DNA of 64,000 bases, taken from contig JANCRA010000178.1 in assembly GCA_024362935.1 (NCBI GenBank), forward strand, positions 372,001 through 436,000, in the 5' to 3' direction. Source of the DNA: Setophaga petechia. Taxonomy: Eukaryota; Chordata; Aves; Passeriformes; Parulidae. The notes under the pieces were generated by a model. The model was not told where the DNA came from and ran no database searches. It saw only the letters and a program-made list of their open reading frames with translations. Shown in pieces: positions 35,298 to 49,308 of this stretch (its first letter is position 1; every line of letters begins with the position of its first letter). The translations under genes were made by a program, and so were the position numbers.

Positions 35298-38200
35298 ATG
35301 GAGCAGAGACCCCTGAGCGTGCCCAAGATGGCCTGGGGGGAGGAGGAGCAGGAGGAAGAAGGCCCTGGAGCTTCCCCAGCCCAGGAGACTGAGGAGGTGG
35401 TGCCATTCCATGCACCGCAGAAGGGTGAGTGCCAGAGCTGGGCTGCAGGGCTGGAGCTGCAGCCAACTGGGCCCCATGCCATGCCATGCCATGCAATGCA
35501 ATCCCCTGGGGAAATGCCCACGGACAGGCCGGAAGAGGGCCCAGGCAGACACCCCGCAGTGGCCGTGCTCCATCCCCTGGGCCATCCCGGGGCTCTCCCT
35601 GCCTGGGCAGCGCAGGGCTGGCCTGCGTTCTCCGGCCTCTCCCGCAGCCCCTCAGCTCTGGCTGCGCTCGCTCTTTGCCAGGTGCAGCCCTGGAGCGCAC
35701 ACAGGAGCAGGAACCCAGCCGTGGCCGCTTCCGCAGCACAGCGCAGGTACCTGCAGCCACCCCCACCTGGGCTGGGCCTGCTGTCCCTGCTCAGCCCAGC
35801 ACCGTGTGTGCAGCACTTCACGCAACATCCCCGGCTTCCTGCCCTTCTCCTACAGTTTGTCTGCAAATTCATGAGGAGAATTCTGGAGGAAGAGAACAGC
35901 ACCATGGGCACAGGGCTCAGACCCTACGCTCCCATCTTCCTAACTAAGACCAGCGCTGCCCTCCTGTGTATGCTTGTAGAGGAAGACTTTTACTATCCAA
36001 ACCAAGTAAGCAGCCTGTGGGCAGGGTTTGATCCTCCCAGGAATTGCTTGGCCTCCCAAGCCACGCGTGCCGGTCCCTGTGAGCCTTTGAGGCCACTTGG
36101 CAGTGCAGTGGGAAGGGCAGCACTTCTCTGGGGAAGCTGGGGACATTGCTCCCTCTGGCAGCTTTCCAAGTCTCCCTGTGCCTTCTCCAGGTGCCCGCCA
36201 TGGTGAGGTTCATCCACCAGTGGCTCGTGGCCAATGATTGTGCTGAGCACAGGCTGGACGAGGCCCTGCTGGATCTCACGGAAGCACAGCCAGATGACAC
36301 AGTCATGGCGCTCCTGCGTGTGGCCCCGTCCTGTGACAGGTATGGGGCCCAGCTGCCCAGAGGGCTCAGGCCTCCCCAGCCCATCACCCAGTAGAGCCTG
36401 GCCCAGGTATCTGACCAACAGAGACTTCCAGGGCCCTCTGGCTGCTGCCTTTCCCAGCCCTGGCACGTCAGCCCCCGAGCCTGCTGCCATGCTCCCTCCC
36501 TGCCCCTCAGGGCTCTGTCCCCACCGGCCTGGGCGGCCTGGCTGCTGCTGGCCAGGGCCAGTGGGCAGAGGCAGAACTGGCAGCCAGCTCAGCTCCCCCC
36601 GGTGCTGTGTCTGAGACCCGCCCTGAGACACAGCTCTGACCCCACAGAGCTGCCATGGCCATGTGGAAGACCATCATGGGCTCAGCCAGGACTGCGGAGC
36701 TGGCACAGATGATCCTCCTGGATGTGCTGGGGAGCTGGCCAGAGTGCAGCACGTGCACCTCCGATGGGGACAAAACGGGTGTCTTTGCCCTGGCTGTGAG
36801 TTTCTGCAACGAGCCTTTGCTGGCCCCAAGGCCGCCTCTCCAGCAGCTCTCCATCCTCCTTCCCCCACTGCCTCTCCCTGCCTCAGGCGCTGGCCTGAAA
36901 CCTGGCCCGGGGGCAGCTTCAGGCCCACCAGGCCGTGTGCTCCCCCTGCCTCTCTCCGGGCCTCTCCCTGCCACGCTCGCGCCCTGCCACACGGACACCT
37001 GGGCACTGAGCGCTGTCTCGGGGGGCTTTGTCCTTTGCAGGCAACCGTGGTGATGTGGAAGATCCTCCAGGTGCCCTGTCTGCCACGGATACTGAAGGTG
37101 TATTTCCCCCGCCTCTTTGTGCATCTGCTTTTCCAAGTGTTCTTCAGCACTCTGCATATGCCAGAGGAGGTCGATACCTTCTGGAAGGGATGCCAGGAAG
37201 AGCACGGCCTTGCCACCAGCCCCGACAGGTGCTCCATCCCACTCCTCCTGTCCCTGCCACGTGGCCTGCCAAGGAGCCAGTGCTGCCAGCCTGACCTGGG
37301 CTTTGCTGTGCACACAGCTTTGCAGTGCGCACCCTGAAGTCCCTGCTGTGCCTTCTGCGCTGTGAGGATGTGGTGGTGGCAATGGAACGCAGGTGTGGCT
37401 GGGACACGCTGCTCTCTCCTGACACCCACCACTTTGCTGTGGCTCTGCTGGCCAGGTGAGACCCCCTTCTCCCCACTGCCTCTGACATTTGTGCTCTGTG
37501 CCCAGGTGTCCCACAAAGTCCCCGTGCTTATCAGCCAGAGGGCCTTGTCACTGAGGGAAAGCCAAACACACTGGAAAAGGCTGGGAGAGGAGGGAGGCCA
37601 TGAGCAACCAACTCCCAAATGGCCCAGGTCCCCTTGCTGGAAGGCTGGTGGGGAAACATGAGAACTCTGTGAGTCACTCCTGGGAGAGGTTTGCCCCACT
37701 GGCTCAGGGTCTTGTTTCCTTTGTCCCGCCTTTAGAGAAATTTCCCATTCATCCATACACTTTTGTTCCGGGATTGCATTCTACCTGCTCGCCCTGCTCC
37801 AAGAAGAGATGCCATACTGGGATTTCCCTGCCCTGGCATTCCTTGTGGAGGTGAGCCTCAAGGCCAGCGCTGCCTGCCTGAGCTGCCTCCCAGCTCTCTG
37901 CCCTCTCGTAGGCGCAGCTGCCAGGACGGTGCCCGTGCCCTGTGCTGCTGCCTGGGCCCAGCCCTGTGCGGCTCCAGGCTCCTGCCGGCCGGCTCCCTGT
38001 CACTGCCCTGTGCCTTTCAGGTCTTCGAGTGCCTGGACTTGAGGGAATGCAGTGACAGTGTTCTGGAGATCATGGCACAGAACCTGCAGAGCGAGCACAG
38101 GGCCAGGCGTTACTTGGCACTCAGAGGCCTCGTAGTGCTGGGCAAGAATCCCTGCATGGTGAGAAGGGGGCAGTGGCTGAAGCCGTGCAGGCAGCGTGGG

Positions 38201-41134
38201 GCTGGGCAAGGCACTCGCTTGGCCTTGCCTGGGCTTGGGGCGCTGGGGCAGCTGCTCCCAGCTCTCCTGCCTCCCGCTGCAGCTGCCCCAGTGCTTCGGG
38301 ACGGGCCTTTGGCCTCTGGGCCCTGCGGCAGCAGGGTGGCCTTTCACAAACTTGTGTTCCACACAGGCGGAAAAAATGTGGAGCCTGAGTGAAAGTCTTG
38401 TGGAGCTCCTGCAAGAGGATGATAGTGACATGATCAGGATGACCATTCTTCTATTCAGATACTTGCTCCTGGATACTGGTGCCCCAATACCCACACCCAT
38501 CGCCCTGCAGCTGGCTGAGGCGCTCCTGCCACTCTTTGACCATGTAAGGCTCTGTGCCCACAGCCACGGCCACTGGCTGCTGCCCGGAAACTTGGTGCCC
38601 TGTGGAGGTGCAGGCCTGTGCCCTGTGGGGTCTGAAGCAGCTGATGCTGAGGTCTTTTGCCCTTCCTTTCATACAGGATGATAGCCAGGTGCAGCTGAGC
38701 TCCATGTGTGTCTTTCAAGAGATGCTGGACTTATTAACAGAAGATGGAAGAAAGGCCCTGAAGTCCCACGTGCGCCAGAGCCTGGTACCACTCTACTTGC
38801 ACTGCCATGATGAGAATCAGATTGTTGCTGAGGTGAGGACTTGTGGCTGGCTGCTGCCCCCTGGGAGGGTGCTGGGCTGCCTCCTGCCCTGGCACCTTGC
38901 AGGCTGCAGCCTCCTCCAGGCTGTGGCACTGGGATGCTCCTGTGCCCTGGACTGTGGGGCCATCTGTGCCTCTCTGCTGCTCTCCAGGCCTCCCGGGAAA
39001 CGCTGCATTCTGCAGCCAGATTCCTAAGGAGGAGGGATCTCGAAAAAATGCTTCCGGTGGATCCGACATGGAAGTTTGCCGAGAGCCTGGTAAGGACTGC
39101 CAAGAATCCTCAGCCTGGAGAAAGTCCCTGAGGGCGGTGCTCAGTGTGCGGGGCTGGCAGCTGTGCCCCTGCCCGCTGCTGCAGCCAGAGGCCGCGCGGG
39201 CTCTTCTCCAGGCTCCCGCGGGCCCGAGCCGGGTGCCCATGGAGCCCCCGCCCGGCGGGGTTGCGGGCGGGCACCGCGGCTCCCCGGGCAGCAGCCGGCC
39301 CTCTGCCCCCTGCCCTCGGGAGCCCTTGGCCAGCGGCTGCTGGCCGCGCCTCAGGGCTGTGCGGCCAGGGGAGGCCGGGGCTGGGCGCAGGCAGCGCCCG
39401 GCCCAGGGGCGGAGCCGCTGAACCCTTCCCTCCGTCCGCTCTCCCCAGCTGGCAGAGGACAGGAGCAGAGCGGCCGAGCACCTGCGCCGGGCCCTGCCCT
39501 ACCTGGAGAGCCCACAGGAGCCCCTGCGAGAGGCCGCCGTCAGCTTCATGGGTGAGCCCCGAGCCCGTGCTCCCTCCCCGGCCCGGCCCGGCCCGGCCCG
39601 CGGCAGTTACGCCCCAGCCCCGCCTGCTGCCCCGGCAGCGCCGGCCGGGCCCGGCGCCGCGGAGCCCCGCCTGGCCTGGCCATTGCTGCTGCCGCCCTCT
39701 GGCAGCCGCGCCCTTGGGCGGCAGCGTGCGCCAAGGGCCGGGCTGAGCCCGGCCGGGCCAGCAGCCCGTGTGGCCACAGCGGCGGCAGCGCCGCTGGCAG
39801 GGAGCTGTGCCGCCGGCGCCGTGACAGGCTCTGTGTTCACAGGCATGGCCGGGCGGCACCTGAGGGGGCAGCGGCAAGAGCTGCAGCTGATCTGCACCGG
39901 TGAGTGAGGGCAGCGGGCTGACAGCGGGGGCTGCCGGGGGGAGCCGCAAGCCCTGCCCCGGCTGCGGAGGGCTCTGCTCCCGGGGCCAGAGCACACTGAG
40001 ATTTCAGGGCCACGTGGGCCATTCCTGGCCAGGAGCATCAGGCTGATCCCCTTGCTCCCTGCTCCCTCCTGGCCGTGGCAAGAGCTGGCTGGCATGGCCC
40101 TTGCTGGGGGCTCTCCTCGGCTCCCCACAGATCCGGGATCTGACCTTGGCTCTGTTATCTTTGCCCATCATAAAAAGTCAAATCCCATGATAAAAAACCA
40201 AACAATATTTGAGATAGCTGCAATTTTAATTGAATAGTTTAGAAAATATATCTTGACAATATCATTTGATTAAAAATATGGGATAATTTGGTTCCAATAA
40301 TCGTGCATAAACACAGGATAACCGCGGGGTATGGAGTGCAGGGTTCTGGAGCCTTGCCACCTCACGTATGAGCTTGCCAAGTGAAGATTCCCCCTTTTAT
40401 GCCATGTGTCAATGTCATCCACTCCCATTTTCAATTCATCACACTTCTACCTCTGCCCTCAACACCACCTTTACCACCGATGCTCCACCATTTGTTTTGG
40501 TTGTCACACAAGTCTTTGGTGGGCGTCGTTTTTTTATGAAGGCATCTCTTCTTTCTATTTGTCCTTTAATTCATGTTTGGGTTACACACGCGCACCAAGC
40601 CAATACAATGTAATCCAAAACGAACATATTTCTACATTTAAAAATCAAAGCAATAAATCTCCTATAGCTAGCATTTTCCTGAGACCCAACCACATTTTTC
40701 CTTCTTTCTGTTTTTTTTAGTAACTGTTATCTCTTGCTTTTTCCTCCTGTCATGGAACACCTGCAGGGAGGGGAGGGTGGAACCCCTCCTCTCCCTTTTT
40801 TCTTGGCATTATAACTTTTACCTGTTTTATTATGATTTCCAAATATTAATTCCTGCATCAATAATGATTAATGTTTCAATTTTGTCAGCACCAATCATAC
40901 CTACTTACCACAGCTCTGTTCCTCTCTCTTGCAGCCCTCGAAAGCCTGACGGAGGACATGAGCAGTGCTGTGTCAGAGCTGGCATTTCAAACACTGCATG
41001 TCCTCCGAGCAACAGCGAGTAGGCGATATTCCATCTTCCAGAGGCTGCACGATCAGCTGCGCAGGGCGTGGATGACTTGGCCTCGTCTGTCACGGCTCGG
41101 CTGGCTGCACTGCACGAGCTCGGAGGAGAGCTAA
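35298..41134 (+). CDS. MROH: Copy 5: MROH-like protein, 15 exons, 670 aa
   Basis: Exons: 35298-35424, 35682-35746, 35856-36005, 36191-36339, 36648-36795, 37041-37228, 37318-37455, 37736-37850, 38021-38158, 38367-38543, 38677-38832, 38988-39089, 39449-39551, 39843-39899, 40935-41134. The predicted protein is identical to copy 1. A silent GCC-to-GCT change at 37438 in exon 7 is shared only with copy 6, while the silent GCG-to-GCC change in exon 13 is shared only with copy 4. The 5' part therefore resembles the right-hand neighbour and the 3' part the left-hand neighbour, as expected after crossing over or conversion between adjacent units. Confidence 0.88.
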
Positions 41135-43471
41135 TCCAAGAGGCTCTCTTTGATGGGGCAACCTGAGCCAGCAGGGATTTTTACTTTTCTTTAAATTTTT
41201 TTAATGTTTTCTTCCATTCTTTTTTTTACTATATGTAAATATAGACTGTGTTATAATAGACAGTAACTCAAGAGATTTTTTTTTGCTGTCCAGGGTCCGT
41301 AGTGGATAGGGGAAGAGGGGAAAAGGGTGCTTGTGCTCAGCCAGCTGCCCAGGCGTGCAGTGCTGCAGGGGAAATGGCCAGAAGCCCCTTGGCCTTTGGT
41401 GGTTCTGCTGAAGCCTTTGTGCTGCCCACAGAGCGGCTGGGCAGGGCCCGGAGCTGCGGGGATCCCTGCCAGGGCGGTGCCTGGAGATGGCCACAAGCCC
41501 TGTGCCAGGCAGGAAGCACCATCCGTGTCCTCCTGCCCGTGTGCTGCCGGCTGCCTTGCTGAGGGCTCCCAGGTGCCCCTGCATGGCGCTGCTCTGCAGC
41601 TGCCGTGGGGCTGCGGCGCTGCTGCCGGGCAGCTTGGCCGGGCTGGGGCAGCCCCTGAGGGGCTGGGGCGCTGGCAAGCCCTGAGCAATGGGCTCTCAGA
41701 GGCCACAAGCAGCCCCCTGGCAGCCGCCTTGATCCTGCCAGAGTTGACTTGCAAGAGGGATCCCGGGCACTCTGCAGCTAACGGCATCAGTGTTGTTGGA
41801 ACCCCAAATGCAGGGAGGTCTCAGATCTTTGGGCCTGGAAGCCAAAGCTTAGAATTAAACACAGGATTTGTGCTGAGACCTTGAAAAGGGCTTCCAAATT
41901 CAGGTGCTACAAGTGAGAATGTGGATTTGTAGTATAAAGCAGACACCCATAGTTAAGTGGAGGAAAGTTTAGCATTTTAGAGTTTAAGATCTAGAAAAAA
42001 TAAAAGGAGTTACAACTGTAAACACCAAGTTTACACTGCAGTGCTGTAGTTTTGTGTGTCAGAACAGAATTGGCTGAGAAAGCTTACACTGTAGCACGAG
42101 TTCATGAGATGAAATACTGAAGGATTGGGTCAGAAACATAAATAAACTTGTTGGCAATGTTTTATTGGCCAAGAAATCCTTCCAAGTTCTTGTAAGTACA
42201 AGTCTTGCGACGTTGTGAGCCATGTAATGGAGATGTGAGCCAAACTCACCTGTCCTGTCTATGCAGAAGAGAAAGAAAAAGCAATGACATCATCTAAAAA
42301 ACTCAGAGGTCCGCTCTCTAGCTCCTTCCAAATGCCTTGAAATCCCCCACAGTAGGATTTAGCTACAAATAGATGACAGGGACTCTTAGTGCTGGCTCTT
42401 TGACTCCAGAGCGGCTGCTTTAGAATCTTTCCCATAACCCTGTGTAGTTATGTGCCAGCAATGGATCATTTGAAGAAACTTTCCCAACTGACTTGCATGG
42501 AGGCTTGTTTGAAGGGTATTTGAGGAGAAAGGCTCCTGCAAGAGATCTGGGCTTTGCATTTTGGCCTAGCTGTGTCCCCTGCTGATTGTGAAGTGTGGCA
42601 TCAGCAGCAGGGCTATCTGGGCTAAAAATATCACGTCACTTGCCCTTGCTCTTTTTGGCCTCTAAAAGCTGGACCCACTTTCGGGGCAAATTTGGAGACC
42701 TCATCCATGGGTGGAGGGACCAGCTAGGATCTTCCCAGTTGCTGGGAATGGTTCTCCAGGTCCCTGGTGTAAAACGGGGCTGCCCAGCAACTGCGCATCT
42801 GCAAGATGAGAAACAATTGTCTTGGTTTGAAGAGAGACGTGTCTGCTCAGGAAGGCAGAAGGCTTCTCTGAAATGGAAAATGTCAATCCCCTCCTTTCAA
42901 ATGATTCTCATTTAAAAATTCAAATGCTCTCAGGGAAAGATATGGGGATAGGACTGAGCCCGCTAAGCCGGGCGGCGTTTGCTGATGCTCTGAGCCCTTC
43001 CTAAAGATCCTGTCTGGCTGCCTTAGACACCTGGGGCCAGGGATTCCTTCCAAGCTGGGCCACTTTGGCTGGGCTGGGGGCGGCCCCAAGGCGGCAGGCA
43101 GTGTGTGCAAGGGCTCTGGGTGGCACGCTGCAGCACGGTCACTGTGCCATGGAACGGAACCTGGTCTCCAAGGCCCCTTTGTGACACGTGGGAAATAGAA
43201 GCTTGCCCGGGTGCTGGGAACAGGCAAAGGGGCGCAACGGGACAGAGCAGTGCTGTGAGGAGCCCCCGCACAGTGCACTCGTTTTCGACTGACCCGCAGC
43301 TTTTCCACAGCGTTGGTCCGGCAGCTGAGCTCGAGGCCAGAGCACGGGACTCGGTGACCCGCGGCCTTCCGAGGCGTCTGTCCTGCAGCTGCCCTCAAGG
43401 GCAGAGCGTGGGACTTGGTGCCCCGGAGCTTTCCCTAAGCATCCCTCCTGCAAGTAGCTCCAGTCAGCGGC
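41135..43471. other. Intergenic spacer before copy 6 (2-bp-deleted type)
   Basis: It matches the spacer before copy 5, including the three-change block and the 2-bp deletion near 41664. LTR-like segment 41787-42351, mutated TATA (TCTAAAAG) 42661-42668, LTR-like fragment 42819-42951, minisatellite 43286-43450. No gene is visible. Confidence 0.8.
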
Positions 43472-46400
43472 ATGGAGCAGAGACCCCTGAGCGTGCCCAA
43501 GATGGCCTGGGGGGAGGAGGAGCAGGAGGAAGAAGGCCCTGGAGCTTCCCCAGCCCAGGAGACTGAGGAGGTGGTGCCATTCCATGCACCGCAGAAGGGT
43601 GAGTGCCAGAGCTGGGCTGCAGGGCTGGAGCTGCAGCCAACTGGGCCCCATGCCATGCCATGCCATGCAATGCAATCCCCTGGGGAAATGCCCACGGACA
43701 GGCCGGAAGAGGGCCCAGGCAGACACCCCGCAGTGGCCGTGCTCCATCCCCTGGGCCATCCCGGGGCTCTCCCTGCCTGGGCAGCGCAGGGCTGGCCTGC
43801 GTTCTCCGGCCTCTCCCGCAGCCCCTCAGCTCTGGCTGCGCTCGCTCTTTGCCAGGTGCAGCCCTGGAGCGCACACAGGAGCAGGAACCCAGCCGTGGCC
43901 GCTTCCGCAGCACAGCGCAGGTACCTGCAGCCACCCCCACCTGGGCTGGGCCTGCTGTCCCTGCTCAGCCCAGCACCGTGTGTGCAGCACTTCACGCAAC
44001 ATCCCCGGCTTCCTGCCCTTCTCCTACAGTTTGTCTGCAAATTCATGAGGAGAATTCTGGAGGAAGAGAACAGCACCATGGGCACAGGGCTCAGACCCTA
44101 CGCTCCCATCTTCCTAACTAAGACCAGCGCTGCCCTCCTGTGTATGCTTGTAGAGGAAGACTTTTACTATCCAAACCAAGTAAGCAGCCTGTGGGCAGGG
44201 TTTGATCCTCCCAGGAATTGCTTGGCCTCCCAAGCCACGCGTGCCGGTCCCTGTGAGCCTTTGAGGCCACTTGGCAGTGCAGTGGGAAGGGCAGCACTTC
44301 TCTGGGGAAGCTGGGGACATTGCTCCCTCTGGCAGCTTTCCAAGTCTCCCTGTGCCTTCTCCAGGTGCCCGCCATGGTGAGGTTCATCCACCAGTGGCTC
44401 GTGGCCAATGATTGTGCTGAGCACAGGCTGGACGAGGCCCTGCTGGATCTCACGGAAGCACAGCCAGATGACACAGTCATGGCGCTCCTGCGTGTGGCCC
44501 CGTCCTGTGACAGGTATGGGGCCCAGCTGCCCAGAGGGCTCAGGCCTCCCCAGCCCATCACCCAGTAGAGCCTGGCCCAGGTATCTGACCAACAGAGACT
44601 TCCAGGGCCCTCTGGCTGCTGCCTTTCCCAGCCCTGGCACGTCAGCCCCCGAGCCTGCTGCCATGCTCCCTCCCTGCCCCTCAGGGCTCTGTCCCCACCG
44701 GCCTGGGCGGCCTGGCTGCTGCTGGCCAGGGCCAGTGGGCAGAGGCAGAACTGGCAGCCAGCTCAGCTCCCCCCGGTGCTGTGTCTGAGACCCGCCCTGA
44801 GACACAGCTCTGACCCCACAGAGCTGCCATGGCCATGTGGAAGACCATCATGGGCTCAGCCAGGACTGCGGAGCTGGCACAGATGATCCTCCTGGATGTG
44901 CTGGGGAGCTGGCCAGAGTGCAGCACGTGCACCTCCGATGGGGACAAAACGGGTGTCTTTGCCCTGGCTGTGAGTTTCTGCAACGAGCCTTTGCTGGCCC
45001 CAAGGCCGCCTCTCCAGCAGCTCTCCATCCTCCTTCCCCCACTGCCTCTCCCTGCCTCAGGCGCTGGCCTGAAACCTGGCCCGGGGGCAGCTTCAGGCCC
45101 ACCAGGCCGTGTGCTCCCCCTGCCTCTCTCCGGGCCTCTCCCTGCCACGCTCGGGCCCTGCCACACGGACACCTGGGCACTGAGCGCTGTCTCGGGGGGC
45201 TTTGTCCTTTGCAGGCAACCGTGGTGATGTGGAAGATCCTCCAGGTGCCCTGTCTGCCACGGATACTGAAGGTGTATTTCCCCCGCCTCTTTGTGCATCT
45301 GCTTTTCCAAGTGTTCTTCAGCACTCTGCATATGCCAGAGGAGGTCGATACCTTCTGGAAGGGATGCCAGGAAGAGCACGGCCTTGCCACCAGCCCCGAC
45401 AGGTGCTCCATCCCACTCCTCCTGTCCCTGCCACGTGGCCTGCCAAGGAGCCAGTGCTGCCAGCCTGACCTGGGCTTTGCTGTGCACACAGCTTTGCAGT
45501 GCGCACCCTGAAGTCCCTGCTGTGCCTTCTGCGCTGTGAGGATGTGGTGGTGGCAATGGAACGCAGGTGTGGCTGGGACACGCTGCTCTCTCCTGACACC
45601 CACCACTTTGCTGTGGCTCTGCTGGCCAGGTGAGACCCCCTTCTCCCCACTGCCTCTGACATTTGTGCTCTGTGCCCAGGTGTCCCACAAAGTCCCCGTG
45701 CTTATCAGCCAGAGGGCCTTGTCACTGAGGGAAAGCCAAACACACTGGAAAAGGCTGGGAGAGGAGGGAGGCCATGAGCAACCAACTCCCAAATGGCCCA
45801 GGTCCCCTTGCTGGAAGGCTGGTGGGGAAACATGAGAACTCTGTGAGTCACTCCTGGGAGAGGTTTGCCCCACTGGCTCAGGGTCTTGTTTCCTTTGTCC
45901 CGCCTTTAGAGAAATTTCCCATTCATCCATACACTTTTGTTCCGGGATTGCATTCTACCTGCTCGCCCTGCTCCAAGAAGAGATGCCATACTGGGATTTC
46001 CCTGCCCTGGCATTCCTTGTGGAGGTGAGCCTCAAGGCCAGCGCTGCCTGCCTGAGCTGCCTCCCAGCTCTCTGCCCTCTCGTAGGCGCAGCTGCCAGGA
46101 CGGTGCCCGTGCCCTGTGCTGCTGCCTGGGCCCAGCCCTGTGCGGCTCCAGGCTCCTGCCGGCCGGCTCCCTGTCACTGCCCTGTGCCTTTCAGGTCTTC
46201 GAGTGCCTGGACTTGAGGGAATGCAGTGACAGTGTTCTGGAGATCATGGCACAGAACCTGCAGAGCGAGCACAGGGCCAGGCGTTACTTGGCACTCAGAG
46301 GCCTCGTAGTGCTGGGCAAGAATCCCTGCATGGTGAGAAGGGGGCAGTGGCTGAAGCCGTGCAGGCAGCGTGGGGCTGGGCAAGGCACTCGCTTGGCCTT

Positions 46401-49308
46401 GCCTGGGCTTGGGGCGCTGGGGCAGCTGCTCCCAGCTCTCCTGCCTCCCGCTGCAGCTGCCCCAGTGCTTCGGGACGGGCCTTTGGCCTCTGGGCCCTGC
46501 GGCAGCAGGGTGGCCTTTCACAAACTTGTGTTCCACACAGGCGGAAAAAATGTGGAGCCTGAGTGAAAGTCTTGTGGAGCTCCTGCAAGAGGATGATAGT
46601 GACATGATCAGGATGACCATTCTTCTATTCAGATACTTGCTCCTGGATACTGGTGCCCCAATACCCACACCCATCGCCCTGCAGCTGGCTGAGGCGCTCC
46701 TGCCACTCTTTGACCATGTAAGGCTCTGTGCCCACAGCCACGGCCACTGGCTGCTGCCCGGAAACTTGGTGCCCTGTGGAGGTGCAGGCCTGTGCCCTGT
46801 GGGGTCTGAAGCAGCTGATGCTGAGGTCTTTTGCCCTTCCTTTCATACAGGATGATAGCCAGGTGCAGCTGAGCTCCATGTGTGTCTTTCAAGAGATGCT
46901 GGACTTATTAACAGAAGATGGAAGAAAGGCCCTGAAGTCCCACGTGCGCCAGAGCCTGGTACCACTCTACTTGCACTGCCATGATGAGAATCAGATTGTT
47001 GCTGAGGTGAGGACTTGTGGCTGGCTGCTGCCCCCTGGGAGGGTGCTGGGCTGCCTCCTGCCCTGGCACCTTGCAGGCTGCAGCCTCCTCCAGGCTGTGG
47101 CACTGGGATGCTCCTGTGCCCTGGACTGTGGGGCCATCTGTGCCTCTCTGCTGCTCTCCAGGCCTCCCGGGAAACGCTGCATTCTGCAGCCAGATTCCTA
47201 AGGAGGAGGGATCTCGAAAAAATGCTTCCGGTGGATCCGACATGGAAGTTTGCCGAGAGCCTGGTAAGGACTGCCAAGAATCCTCAGCCTGGAGAAAGTC
47301 CCTGAGGGCGGTGCTCAGTGTGCGGGGCTGGCAGCTGTGCCCCTGCCCGCTGCTGCAGCCAGAGGCCGCGCGGGCTCTTCTCCAGGCTCCCGCGGGCCCG
47401 AGCCGGGTGCCCATGGAGCCCCCGCCCGGCGGGGTTGCGGGCGGGCACCGCGGCTCCCCGGGCAGCAGCCGGCCCTCTGCCCCCTGCCCTCGGGAGCCCT
47501 TGGCCAGCGGCTGCTGGCCGCGCCTCAGGGCTGCGCGGCCAGGGGAGGCCGGGGCTGGGCGCAGGCAGCGCCCGGCCCAGGGGCGGAGCCGCTGAACCCT
47601 TCCCTCCGTCCGCTCTCCCCAGCTGGCAGAGGACAGGAGCAGAGCGGCCGAGCACCTGCGCCGGGCCCTGCCCTACCTGGAGAGCCCACAGGAGCCCCTG
47701 CGAGAGGCGGCCGTCAGCTTCATGGGTGAGCCCCGAGCCCGTGCTCCCTCCCCGGCCCGGCCCGGCCCGGCCCGCGGCAGTTACGCCCCAGCCCCGCCTG
47801 CTGCCCCGGCAGCGCCGGCCGGGCCCGGCGCCGCGGAGCCCCGCCTGGCCTGGCCATTGCTGCTGCCGCCCTCTGGCAGCCGCGCCCTTGGGCGGCAGCG
47901 TGCGCCAAGGGCCGGGCTGAGCCCGGCCGGGCCAGCAGCCCGTGTGGCCACAGCGGCGGCAGCGCCGCTGGCAGGGAGCTGTGCCGCCGGCGCCGTGACA
48001 GGCTCTGTGTTCACAGGCATGGCCGGGCGGCACCTGAGGGGGCAGCGGCAAGAGCTGCAGCTGATCTGCACCGGTGAGTGAGGGCAGCGGGCTGACAGCG
48101 GGGGCTGCCGGGGGGAGCCGCAAGCCCTGCCCCGGCTGCGGAGGGCTCTGCTCCCGGGGCCAGAGCACACTGAGATTTCAGGGCCACGTGGGCCATTCCT
48201 GGCCAGGAGCATCAGGCTGATCCCCTTGCTCCCTGCTCCCTCCTGGCCGTGGCAAGAGCTGGCTGGCATGGCCCTTGCTGGGGGCTCTCCTCGGCTCCCC
48301 ACAGATCCGGGATCTGACCTTGGCTCTGTTATCTTTGCCCATCATAAAAAGTCAAATCCCATGATAAAAAACCAAACAATATTTGAGATAGCTGCAATTT
48401 TAATTGAATAGTTTAGAAAATATATCTTGACAATATCATTTGATTAAAAATATGGGATAATTTGGTTCCAATAATCGTGCATAAACACAGGATAACCGCG
48501 GGGTATGGAGTGCAGGGTTCTGGAGCCTTGCCACCTCACGTATGAGCTTGCCAAGTGAAGATTCCCCCTTTTATGCCATGTGTCAATGTCATCCACTCCC
48601 ATTTTCAATTCATCACACTTCTACCTCTGCCCTCAACACCACCTTTACCACCGATGCTCCACCATTTGTTTTGGTTGTCACACAAGTCTTTGGTGGGCGT
48701 CGTTTTTTTATGAAGGCATCTCTTCTTTCTATTTGTCCTTTAATTCATGTTTGGGTTACACACGCGCACCAAGCCAATACAATGTAATCCAAAACGAACA
48801 TATTTCTACATTTAAAAATCAAAGCAATAAATCTCCTATAGCTAGCATTTTCCTGAGACCCAACCACATTTTTCCTTCTTTCTGTTTTTTTTAGTAACTG
48901 TTATCTCTTGCTTTTTCCTCCTGTCATGGAACACCTGCAGGGAGGGGAGGGTGGAACCCCTCCTCTCCCTTTTTTCTTGGCATTATAACTTTTACCTGTT
49001 TTATTATGATTTCCAAATATTAATTCCTGCATCAATAATGATTAATGTTTCAATTTTGTCAGCACCAATCATACCTACTTACCACAGCTCTGTTCCTCTC
49101 TCTTGCAGCCCTCGAAAGCCTGACGGAGGACATGAGCAGTGCTGTGTCAGAGCTGGCATTTCAAACACTGCATGTCCTCCGAGCAACAGCGAGTAGGCGA
49201 TATTCCATCTTCCAGAGGCTGCACGATCAGCTGCGCAGGGCGTGGATGACTTGGCCTCGTCTGTCACGGCTCGGCTGGCTGCACTGCACGAGCTCGGAGG
49301 AGAGCTAA
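43472..49308 (+). CDS. MROH: Copy 6: MROH-like protein, 15 exons, 670 aa
   Basis: Exons: 43472-43598, 43856-43920, 44030-44179, 44365-44513, 44822-44969, 45215-45402, 45492-45629, 45910-46024, 46195-46332, 46541-46717, 46851-47006, 47162-47263, 47623-47725, 48017-48073, 49109-49308. The predicted protein is identical to copies 1 and 5. It shares the silent exon 7 change with copy 5 and the intron 5 G allele (45154) with copies 3 and 7, and has a private T-to-C at 47534 in intron 12. Confidence 0.88.
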
